Assembly (NCBI GenBank): GCA_007119005.1
Contig: SKQM01000112.1
Location: forward strand, 1 to 15,049
DNA: 15,049 nt
Direction: 5' to 3'
Source: Thioalkalivibrio sp.
GTDB lineage: Bacteria; Pseudomonadota; Gammaproteobacteria; Ectothiorhodospirales; Ectothiorhodospiraceae
This document shows, one piece after another, positions 6,947 to 12,845 of this stretch (its first letter is position 1; each line of letters begins with the position of its first letter). The position numbers and the translations under genes are program-made. The notes beneath the pieces were generated by a model that searched no databases, was not told the DNA's origin, and worked only from the letters and a program-made list of their open reading frames with translations.

Positions 6947-7564
6947 ATGCACAACCCGTTTCGCGAGGCTGAGTTCCTGCTCGGCGCCGCCCGCGTCGCG
7001 CAGCTGCCGCCGGATTCCGGCGCCGAGATCGCCTTCGCCGGACGCTCGAATGCCGGAAAGTCGAGTGCGATGAACGCGCTCTGCGGACGGCGGGCGCTGG
7101 CTCGCGTCAGCCGCACGCCGGGCCGCACCCAGGAGATCAACGTCTTCCGGCTGCCGCCGGATGGCCAGCAGCGCCTGATCGATCTGCCGGGGTACGGGTA
7201 TGCACGGGTTCCACCCGCCCAGCGCGCCCATTGGGACCGCCTGATCGGCCAGTACCTGCGCGAACGACAGAGCCTGGTCGGCCTGGTGCTGATCATGGAC
7301 ATCCGCAGACCGATGACCGACCTCGACCGGAACCTGCTGCAGTGGCTGGCACCGCAGCCGCGCCTGCTGCACGTGGTGCTCACCAAGGCGGACAAGGTTT
7401 CCCGGAACGAAGCCAGCCGGCAACTGCTGCTGACACGGCGCAAGCTCGAGGAAATGGGACTGAATGCGACGCTGCAGACCTTCTCGGCACTGAAGCGCGA
7501 GGGCGTGGAGGATTTGCAGGGGCTGCTGCTGGAATGGCTCGACCGCGCTCCCGGCGAGGATTGA
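6947..7564 (+). CDS. engB: Ribosome biogenesis GTPase EngB (YihA/YsxC)
   Basis: 205 residues, the normal length. A TRAFAC GTPase needed for large ribosomal subunit assembly in the cytoplasm. All nucleotide motifs are present: G1 GRSNAGKS (32-39), the switch region with TPGRTQEINVF (57-67), G3 DLPG (79-82) followed by YGYARVP, G4 TKAD (146-149) and G5 FSALKREG (179-186). FAGRSNAGKSS and LPGYGYA are hallmarks of this subfamily. The ATG at 6947 was chosen because the conserved EngB N-terminus begins a few residues after it and GAGAG precedes it; the frame stays open far upstream without homology. It is divergent from cytochrome c4. A CCGAG/CTCGG stem (7583-7596) follows the stop but lacks a U-tract on this strand. 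Confidence 0.96.
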   Translation: MHNPFREAEFLLGAARVAQLPPDSGAEIAFAGRSNAGKSSAMNALCGRRALARVSRTPGRTQEINVFRLPPDGQQRLIDLPGYGYARVPPAQRAHWDRLIGQYLRERQSLVGLVLIMDIRRPMTDLDRNLLQWLAPQPRLLHVVLTKADKVSRNEASRQLLLTRRKLEEMGLNATLQTFSALKREGVEDLQGLLLEWLDRAPGED

Positions 7565-7603
7565 CCGCCGGACAGCAGGTCGCCGAGCGGGCTCGGCTCC
7601 CAC

Positions 7604-7641
7604 AAAAAAAGATGCCCCGGTCACAGGGGGATGACCGGGGC
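7604..7641 (-). terminator. Strong intrinsic terminator of the predicted sRNA
   Basis: GCCCCGGTCA and TGACCGGGGC (7632-7641 and 7614-7623) form a perfect 10-bp stem, extendable by one T-A pair, with an 8-nt loop. The minus strand continues ATC then seven T (7604-7610). It would also end transcription from the polA operon, whose last gene stops at 7769. On the plus strand no T-run follows, so it does not serve engB in the classical way. Confidence 0.88.
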
Positions 7642-7716
7642 AAGAGGGGCTCCGGCAGGGGGGGCCGGAACCGTCCCGCTCAGGGAGGGAAGCGGGAGGC
7701 GCTGGGCACAGCGCCT
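7604..7716 (-). ncRNA. Predicted small RNA in the Spot 42/ErsA locus
   Basis: In the gap between engB and the polA operon the minus strand reads as four consecutive perfect stem-loops. GGCGCT/AGCGCC with a 6-nt loop is at 7698-7715. TCCCGCT/AGCGGGA with a 10-nt loop UCCCUCCCUG is at 7674-7697. TCCGGC/GCCGGA with a 7-nt C-rich loop is at 7651-7669. A 10-bp terminator is at 7614-7641 and ends in seven T. A sigma-E-like promoter directly upstream would start transcription near 7714-7716, at the foot of the first stem, giving about 110 nt. E. coli Spot 42 is about this size and lies between polA and yihA (engB); Pseudomonas ErsA has, as I recall, the same context and depends on sigma-22. The C-rich loops could pair with Shine-Dalgarno sequences. 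No primary-sequence homology was tested; it could instead be a structured 3' UTR of the 7769-8245 gene. Confidence 0.6.
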
Positions 7717-7721
7717 GTCGA

Positions 7722-7749
7722 TATGACGCGCCACCTCACGGAAAGTTCC
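7722..7749 (-). promoter_or_regulatory. Sigma-E/AlgU-like promoter before the predicted sRNA
   Basis: The minus strand has GGAACTT (7743-7749), the full -35 consensus of RpoE/AlgU-type extracytoplasmic-function sigma factors. A 16-nt spacer follows, then TCATA (7722-7726), one mismatch from the TCNAA -10 form. The predicted start falls 6-8 nt further, at 7714-7716. It begins only 20 bases after the stop of the 7769-8245 gene. Confidence 0.55.
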
Positions 7750-7768
7750 GCGACCGGTTCAAAGCCCT

Positions 7769-8245
7769 TCAGCGCCGCGTGACGAACCGGAACTGCACCT
7801 GTCCCGGCTCCGCTTCGCCCTCGGGCAATACCGTGGCCGCCCAGGTCATCGCCTCGCTCGCGCAGACCGGCAGCACCGCCTCGCCGCGATAGCGGCCGGG
7901 CTCAACGCGTTCCAGGCGCGTGCGGTTGAAGCCCATGTACATCTCGACCCCGGTCAGGTCCAGCTCCACCCACTCCGGATCCTGCCCGGTCAACTGCAGC
8001 GTCACCGCAAGCGGCTTGAGGGTCGGCATCGGCCGCGGCTCCAGATCCAGAAGCACCTGTCCGCCCGAGGGCAGCACGGCCACACAGGCGCGCTCGTTCA
8101 GGTCGCACTCTTCCGGACCCACCACCAGCAGCGCCCCCGAGCCCGTGCCCGGCAGCAGGCGGTCGGCCCAGATCCACAAGGCACCGAGGGCCGCGACCCC
8201 CGCGACCCAAGGCATCAACCGGCCGAGTCGCCGCGTGGCGTTCAT
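7769..8245 (-). CDS. Membrane-anchored periplasmic protein of unknown function
   Basis: 158 residues; I do not recognise the family with certainty. One N-terminal hydrophobic segment (about 11-28, flanked by RRLGR) is likely an uncleaved anchor, leaving a periplasmic domain of about 125 residues. The soluble part has LVVGPEECDLNERACVAVL (C47, C54), a proline-rich PRPMPTLKP, EMYMGFNRTRLERVEPGRYRG (102-121) and a third cysteine at 128. The rhythm 'Met-rich strand - xPGxYxG - W' is reminiscent of the YtkA/FixH beta-sandwich fold; that is a suggestion only. It lies 15 bases downstream of polA in the same direction and has no obvious own promoter, so it should be co-transcribed with polA. No strong ribosome-binding site is visible before the ATG. 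Confidence 0.78.
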   Translation of the reverse strand: MNATRRLGRLMPWVAGVAALGALWIWADRLLPGTGSGALLVVGPEECDLNERACVAVLPSGGQVLLDLEPRPMPTLKPLAVTLQLTGQDPEWVELDLTGVEMYMGFNRTRLERVEPGRYRGEAVLPVCASEAMTWAATVLPEGEAEPGQVQFRFVTRR

Positions 8246-8260
8246 TGCAATCGGCTCATG

Positions 8261-10972
8261 TCAGTGCGCGGCATCCCAGTTCTCTCCAGTACCCACATCG
8301 ACCACCAGATCCACCGCGAGGTTCGCTGCGCCGGCCATGTCCTCGATCACCGCGACCCGCAGCTCGTCCAGCGCATCTTCGGCGACCTCCAGCACCAGCT
8401 CATCGTGCACCTGCATGATCATCCGCGCCGGGAACCGGTCGCGCCGCAGGCGCTCGGCGACCTTCAGCATCGCGCGCTTGATGATGTCGGCCGCGGTGCC
8501 CTGCATCGGGGCATTGATCGCGACCCGTTCGGCCTGTGCCCGGCGGGCCGGGTTGCGGCTACCGATCTCCGGCAGGTACAAACGGCGGCCGAACAGCGTC
8601 TCGACGAATCCCTGCTCGCGCGCGGTCCGGCGCGCTGTCTCCATGTACTCGTGCACGCCCGGGTAGCGCGCGAAATAGCGTTCGATGTACTCGCGGGCGC
8701 GACCCTGGTCGATGCCCAGATTGCGTGCGAGCCCAAACGCGGACATCCCGTAGATCAGCCCGAAGTTGATCGCCTTCGCGGCGCGCCGCTGGTCGGCGGT
8801 CACGGCATCCGGGGACTCCGCGCCGAACACCTCGGCCGCGGTCGCGCGGTGGATGTCCTGGCCCGCCTCGAAGGCCTCGCGCAGACCGCGGTCTCCGGAC
8901 AGGTGGGCCATGATGCGCAGCTCGATCTGCGAGTAGTCGGCGGCGAGCAGCAGCTTCCCCTCCTCCGGGATGAACGCCTGGCGGATCCGGCGGCCCTCCG
9001 CGGTGCGCACCGGAATGTTCTGCAGGTTCGGATCGGAAGAGGACAGCCGCCCGGTGGCCGCAACGGCCTGGTGATACGAGGTGTGCACCCGCCCGGTGTC
9101 GGGGTCGATCCGCTCGGGCAGGCGCTCGGTATAGGTGCTGCGCAGCTTGCTCAGGCCGCGGTGTTCGAGGATCAGGCGGGGCAGCGGAAACTCGGCCGCC
9201 ATCTGCTCCAGCACGTCCTCGGCCGTCGACGGCTGACCCTTCGGCGTACGCCGCAGCACCGGCAGGCCGAGCCGGTCGTAGAGGATTTCCTGGATCTGTT
9301 TCGGCGACCCCAGGTTGAACTCGCCGCCGGCCTCGGAATAGGCCTGCTCGGCGACCTCCTCCATGCGCTCGAGCAGCTCCGCGCTCTGCACGCGCAGCAG
9401 TTCGGCATCGACCCGCACACCGGTGCGCTCCATGTCGGAGAGCACCGGGACCAGCGGCATCTCGATCTCGCGGTAGACCGACTGCGGACCCTCCGCTTCC
9501 GCCAGGCGCGGTGCCAGAACCGCGTGCAGCCGCAGGCAAACCTCGGCGTCCTCGGCCGCGTACTCCGTCGCCCGCTCCACGGACACCTCGGCGAAGGGGA
9601 TCTGTTTCACGCCCTTCCCGGCCACGTCCTCGTAGGTGATCGTCCGGTGATTCAGGTGCCGCTCGGCGAGGGTGTCCAGGTCATGGCGGTTCGCGCCGGC
9701 GTCGAGCACGTAGGACTCGAGCATGGTGTCTTCGCGGATGCCGTCCAATGTGATGCCGTGATTGGCGAGCACGTTGCGGTCGTACTTCAGGTGGTGGCCC
9801 AGCTTCGCGTGCCGCGCGGACTCCAGCCAGGGCCGCAGCCGCTCCAGCGTCGCCTCCCGTTCCAGCTGCGGGTCGGCGTCTTCGCCCTGGTGCGCGAGCG
9901 GCAGGTACCAGCCCTGCCCCGGCGCGACGCTGAACGACAGCCCGACCACCCGCGCCTGCATGTAGTCGAGACTGGTGGTTTCGGTATCGAAGGCCACCAG
10001 CTCGGCGGCCTCCAGCCGCTCGAGCAGCGCGTCGAAGTCCTCCGCAGTGCGCACGGCCCGGTACTCGGCGCCGGCCGTGTCGTCACCGCGATCCCCGGAG
10101 CCGGGGTTGGGCTGATCCGCCGGCTCGAGTTCGTCGAGCCAGCGCCGGAATCCGAAGCGGGTGTAGAGATCGCGCAGGCGCCCGGTGTCGGGGTCGCCCA
10201 GGGTCAGCTCGTGCTCGTCGATCCCGAGGTCCACGTCCCGGCGCACGGTGACCAGCTCGCGCGACAGCGGCAGCCGATCCACCGCCGCGCGCAGGTTCTC
10301 GCCCACCTTGCCACCGATCGCTCCGGCATTCTCGATCACCGCATCCAGGCTGCCGTACTGGCTGATCCACTTCGCGGCGGTCTTCGGGCCAACCTTGTCC
10401 ACCCCGGGCACGTTGTCCACGCTGTCGCCGACCAGCGTCAGGAAGTCCACGATCTGCTCCGGATCGACGCCGAATTTCTCGCGCACCCCCTCCGGATCCA
10501 GCACCGTGCCGTTCATGGTGTTGACCAGCGTCACGCCCGCGTCCACCAGCTGCGCCAGATCCTTGTCGCCGGTGGAAATCACCACGGGCTCCTGCCGCTG
10601 CCGCGCCTGTTCGGCCAGTGTCGCGATCACGTCGTCCGCCTCCACGCCGGGGATGCACAGCAGCGGCAGCCCCATCGCCCGAACCAGCTCGTGCAGCGGA
10701 TCGACCTGTACCGACAGCTCCTCCGGCATCGGCGGCCGGTTGGCCTTGTACTGCTCGTACAGATCGTCGCGAAACGTCCGGCCCGGTGCGTCGAAGACCA
10801 CCGCCATGCGCCGCGGCGCGTAGTCCGCACGCAGCTTGCGCAGCATGTTCGCGACCCCGTACAGCGCACCGGTCGGCTGGCCGTCGGGCGCGGTCAGCGG
10901 CGGCAGCGCGTGGAAGGCGCGGTACAGGTAGGACGAACCGTCCACCAGGACCAGGGGGGCTTCATCGCTCAT
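8261..10972 (-). CDS. polA: DNA polymerase I
   Basis: 903 residues, close to the E. coli length. The 5'-3' nuclease domain is at about 1-290 (DGSSYLYRAF, GVEADDVIATLA, GDKDLAQLV, GDSVDNVPGV, GPKTAAKW). The 3'-5' proofreading domain is at about 310-490 with its acidic residues kept: D329 and E331 in FDTETT, D398 in LKYDR, D475 in AAEDAE. The polymerase domain is at about 500-903: motif A AADYSQIELR (D679), motif B RRAAKAINFGLIYG with Phe737 (the Phe form that discriminates against dideoxynucleotides), motif C MQVHDELVLE (D857, E858). It fills gaps in repair and removes Okazaki primers. The ATG at 10972 immediately precedes the conserved LVLVDGSSYL. It leads a two-gene transcription unit with the small protein at 7769-8245. 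The promoter was not fixed; TACACT near 11000 is only a weak -10 candidate. Confidence 0.98.
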   Translation of the reverse strand: MSDEAPLVLVDGSSYLYRAFHALPPLTAPDGQPTGALYGVANMLRKLRADYAPRRMAVVFDAPGRTFRDDLYEQYKANRPPMPEELSVQVDPLHELVRAMGLPLLCIPGVEADDVIATLAEQARQRQEPVVISTGDKDLAQLVDAGVTLVNTMNGTVLDPEGVREKFGVDPEQIVDFLTLVGDSVDNVPGVDKVGPKTAAKWISQYGSLDAVIENAGAIGGKVGENLRAAVDRLPLSRELVTVRRDVDLGIDEHELTLGDPDTGRLRDLYTRFGFRRWLDELEPADQPNPGSGDRGDDTAGAEYRAVRTAEDFDALLERLEAAELVAFDTETTSLDYMQARVVGLSFSVAPGQGWYLPLAHQGEDADPQLEREATLERLRPWLESARHAKLGHHLKYDRNVLANHGITLDGIREDTMLESYVLDAGANRHDLDTLAERHLNHRTITYEDVAGKGVKQIPFAEVSVERATEYAAEDAEVCLRLHAVLAPRLAEAEGPQSVYREIEMPLVPVLSDMERTGVRVDAELLRVQSAELLERMEEVAEQAYSEAGGEFNLGSPKQIQEILYDRLGLPVLRRTPKGQPSTAEDVLEQMAAEFPLPRLILEHRGLSKLRSTYTERLPERIDPDTGRVHTSYHQAVAATGRLSSSDPNLQNIPVRTAEGRRIRQAFIPEEGKLLLAADYSQIELRIMAHLSGDRGLREAFEAGQDIHRATAAEVFGAESPDAVTADQRRAAKAINFGLIYGMSAFGLARNLGIDQGRAREYIERYFARYPGVHEYMETARRTAREQGFVETLFGRRLYLPEIGSRNPARRAQAERVAINAPMQGTAADIIKRAMLKVAERLRRDRFPARMIMQVHDELVLEVAEDALDELRVAVIEDMAGAANLAVDLVVDVGTGENWDAAH

Positions 10973-11044
10973 GCGGGCAGACGTGCGTGTCGAGGGACCC
11001 CAGTGTACTGCGCAGCCCTGCGGGCCGCGAACGCTGGGGGCTGT

Positions 11045-11056
11045 TCGCGATCGCGA
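11045..11056. repeat. 12-bp perfect palindrome between polA and the LOG gene
   Basis: TCGCGATCGCGA is a perfect palindrome in the 104-base divergent gap. It contains GCGATCGC and two overlapping CGATCG-type cores. It lies about 20 bases before the LOG-gene start and could be an operator or chance in GC-rich DNA. Confidence 0.4.
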
Positions 11057-11076
11057 TCCGGGGTTACGCTAACTTG

Positions 11077-11826
11077 ATGGCGCAAGATGAAGACATTCAC
11101 AAGCACTGGCGCGAGCGCTCGCATCACCCCGGGCTGGCGCCGATCGACGACTCCGAGCTAACCCGGGAGAGCTGGAAAATCTTCCAGATCATGGCCGAGT
11201 TCGTCGAGGGCTTCGAGCGGCTGGCCCGCATCAAGCCCTCGGTCAGCGTATTCGGCTCCGCGCGGATCCCGCCGGGTCACCCCGATTACCAGCTGGCCGA
11301 GGAACTCGCCCGACAACTGTCGGACGCGGGCTTCGCGGTGGTCAGCGGCGGCGGGCCGGGGATCATGGAGGCGGCGAACAAGGGCGCGTTCGCCGGGAAA
11401 TCACCCAGCATCGGGCTGAACATCCAGCTGCCGCACGAGCAGCTGGCGAACCCCTACCAGGACATCGGCCTCGGCTTCCGGCACTTCTTCGCGCGCAAGG
11501 TCATGTTCGTGAAGTACGCCTCGGCCTACGTGGTGCTGCCGGGCGGCTTCGGCACGCTGGACGAACTCGCCGAGATCCTGACCCTGGTGCAGACCGGAAA
11601 GTCCCGGCGCATTCCGATCGTGCTCGTGGGCAGCACCTACTGGCGTGGCCTGCTGGACTGGTTCGAGGACACGCTGGTCACGCACGGCACCATTTCCCGC
11701 GAGGATCTGGGGCTATACTCGCTGGTGGACACACCCGAAGCGGCCGTCGATGCGATCTTCGAATACTACGAGGCGCGCAGCTTCGAACCATCCGCCGAGG
11801 AAAAGCAACGCTTGATGGAGCTCTAG
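11077..11826 (+). CDS. LOG-family nucleotide 5'-monophosphate nucleosidase
   Basis: 249 residues of the TIGR00730 / LOG (formerly 'lysine decarboxylase-like') family with a Rossmann fold. Diagnostic motifs: SVFGSARIPPGHPDY (57-71), VVSGGGPGIMEAANKGAF (88-105), the catalytic RK pair (R140, K141) in HFFARKVMF and PGGFGTLDELAEIL (155-168). Enzymes with PGGxGT and GGGxGxME hydrolyse the N-glycosidic bond of nucleotide monophosphates (phosphoribohydrolase activity, as in plant LOG and bacterial PpnN). Cytoplasmic. A family role in nucleotide salvage is likelier than cytokinin production here. The ATG at 11077 gives the expected N-terminus, though no good ribosome-binding site precedes it; the frame is open further upstream without homology. 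It diverges from polA and its stop is six bases before the next gene. Confidence 0.92.
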   Translation: MAQDEDIHKHWRERSHHPGLAPIDDSELTRESWKIFQIMAEFVEGFERLARIKPSVSVFGSARIPPGHPDYQLAEELARQLSDAGFAVVSGGGPGIMEAANKGAFAGKSPSIGLNIQLPHEQLANPYQDIGLGFRHFFARKVMFVKYASAYVVLPGGFGTLDELAEILTLVQTGKSRRIPIVLVGSTYWRGLLDWFEDTLVTHGTISREDLGLYSLVDTPEAAVDAIFEYYEARSFEPSAEEKQRLMEL

Positions 11827-11832
11827 CGCGTG

Positions 11833-12315
11833 ATGCGGACGAAACGGGCTTACGACGGCACCGCCGTGAACACCGAAGCCGGTGCCACCCGACACGCGGC
11901 GGCCGCAGCCGCGCGGCCGCGGCCTCCCCTGCGGCACGACGGCGCATCGGTCGCGCGCTGGATTACCGGAATCGCCCTGCTCGCGCTCGCCGGCGCCGCC
12001 AGCGCGCAGCCGCAGGAATGGGTGGACGCACCGCCACCTCCCGAGATGGTCGAAGACGCGCCGCCGCCGGTGCTCGACGAGCGGGCGCGGCAGCTGCAGA
12101 TGCTCGAGGAGGCGGACATCACGCTGATCGAGCGCCCCGACGGGGTGATCCGGGAATTCCGGATCGGCGGGCAACTGTTCATGGTCGAGGTGGTGCCCCG
12201 TTTCGGTCCCCGCTACTACCTGATCGACACGACCGGCGATGGCATGCTCGACACGCGCCGCCGGGGACTCGGCCCGGACTTCGTCCCTCCACAATGGATC
12301 CTGTTCCAATGGTGA
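11833..12315 (+). CDS. DUF2782 small exported protein
   Basis: 160 residues from the ATG. The C-terminal part matches the DUF2782 type found beside polA in Pseudomonas: ADITLIERPDGVIREFRIGG (94-113), LFMVEVVPRFGPRYYLIDT (115-133) and a closing PPQWILFQW. A hydrophobic stretch with an AxA site (RWITGIALLALAGAASA, 42-58) is a clear signal peptide, but it is preceded by about 40 extra residues rich in Ala, Arg and Pro. No better start is seen between: GGAG from the previous gene's end sits 9 nt before a GTG at 11830 and 12 nt before the ATG at 11833, and a GTG at 11866 lacks a binding site. Either the signal has a long n-region or the start is misjudged. Function unknown. It follows the LOG gene by six bases and overlaps the next gene by seven, so all three form an operon. 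Confidence 0.85.
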   Translation: MRTKRAYDGTAVNTEAGATRHAAAAAARPRPPLRHDGASVARWITGIALLALAGAASAQPQEWVDAPPPPEMVEDAPPPVLDERARQLQMLEEADITLIERPDGVIREFRIGGQLFMVEVVPRFGPRYYLIDTTGDGMLDTRRRGLGPDFVPPQWILFQW

Positions 12316-12611
12316 ACATACGCCTTCATGAAATCCGCCTGATCGCAGCCGCCGGCACGGCCGTGTTGCTGGCCGCGACCGCTTTCGCCAGCGCCGCCTC
12401 GGCCACCGAGATCTATCGCTGGGTGGACGCGGACGGGACCGTGCACTTCGGCGACCGTCCTCCGGCCGATCACCCAGTCCAGCAGATCCAGGTTCTCCCG
12501 CCGACGGGCGCGGGGCCGCTGGCCCAGGGCGAGGACGTCGAGGCGGCTCCCGAGCGTCCGGCGCGCCCGGAGGCCGTGATCGTGCCGGGCAGGTTGCCCG
12601 CGACCGACTGA
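12309..12611 (+). CDS. DUF4124 small exported protein
   Basis: 100 residues. A signal peptide spans about 1-32 (MVNIRLHEIR then a hydrophobic core, cleavage ASA-T). Directly after it comes the DUF4124 signature TEIYRWVDADGTVHFGDRPP (33-52), and the rest is a Pro/Ala-rich low-complexity tail. DUF4124 modules are common in gammaproteobacterial envelope proteins; their biochemical role is not known. The ATG lies inside the last codons of the DUF2782 gene (7-base overlap), so its translation is coupled to it. The stop is followed after 8 bases by an intrinsic terminator stem, which closes this operon before the ntrBC promoter region. Confidence 0.85.
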   Translation: MVNIRLHEIRLIAAAGTAVLLAATAFASAASATEIYRWVDADGTVHFGDRPPADHPVQQIQVLPPTGAGPLAQGEDVEAAPERPARPEAVIVPGRLPATD

Positions 12612-12619
12612 ACGGGGAG

Positions 12620-12648
12620 GCCCGGACACGAAACGTCCGGGCGCTTTC
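12620..12648 (+). terminator. Intrinsic terminator after the DUF4124 gene
   Basis: GCCCGGAC (12620-12627) and GTCCGGGC (12635-12642) form a perfect 8-bp stem with the loop ACGAAAC. The following GCTTTC has only a short U-run, so termination may be partial. Confidence 0.72.
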
Positions 12649-12681
12649 AAGCCGGTTCCGGAGTCGAGGACCGCGCCATAG

Positions 12682-12726
12682 GCACCAAACTGGTGCAATC
12701 GCTCTTTGTTCGCACTAATTTGGTGC
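12682..12726 (+). promoter_or_regulatory. Two NtrC-binding boxes upstream of ntrBC
   Basis: GCACCA-AAC-TGGTGC (12682-12696) is a perfect match to the NtrC consensus TGCACC-N5-GGTGCA apart from the outermost base. GCACTA-ATT-TGGTGC (12712-12726) is a second copy with one half-site change. Their centres are 30 bp apart, about three helical turns, so two dimers would bind on one face and cooperatively. TATCCT (12727-12732) directly after box 2 is a plausible sigma-70 -10 with TTTGTT (12705-12710) as -35, so bound NtrC would block RNA polymerase. This fits negative autoregulation, as known for the E. coli glnL promoter. Confidence 0.87.
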
Positions 12727-12740
12727 TATCCTTTCGGCGG

Positions 12741-12845
12741 ATGAACCATTGTGATCCGCACTCGTGCCATCCGCGGCGCTGCACCGCCGCCGATGCGCCA
12801 GCCTGGGGCACGCTGGCGCAATTCCTGCTTTCGGTGTGTCGATGA
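12741..12845 (+). CDS. Possible 34-codon leader ORF ahead of ntrB
   Basis: An ATG at 12741 opens a 34-codon frame whose TGA overlaps the ntrB ATG in an ATGA arrangement. The product begins MNHCDPHSCHPRRC and ends LLSVCR, with four Cys and three His. If the TATCCT at 12727-12732 is the -10, the RNA would begin near 12739 and this frame would be almost leaderless. Against it: no ribosome-binding site, and third-position GC is about 70 percent, lower than neighbouring genes. It may be chance. Confidence 0.25.
   Translation: MNHCDPHSCHPRRCTAADAPAWGTLAQFLLSVCR

Noticed and set aside
7583..7596. CCGAG/CTCGG stem after engB as a plus-strand terminator
   Set aside because: It is followed by CTCCCAC and a run of A, not T, on the plus strand.
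9709..9718. TAGGACTCGA inside polA as a further regulator site
   Set aside because: Only one half-site, in coding sequence, with no palindromic partner.
8258..11077. A 939-codon open frame on the plus strand opposite polA
   Set aside because: It is the mirror of a highly conserved polA; long antisense frames are common in GC-rich genes. The translation is His/Gln/Arg-rich without domain motifs.
12814..12829. A sigma-54-like element TGGCGCAATTCCTGCT before ntrB
   Set aside because: GG-N10-GC spacing is right, but several consensus bases are missing and the start would fall on the ntrB ATG, leaving no leader. It is probably chance, although NtrC boxes lie upstream.
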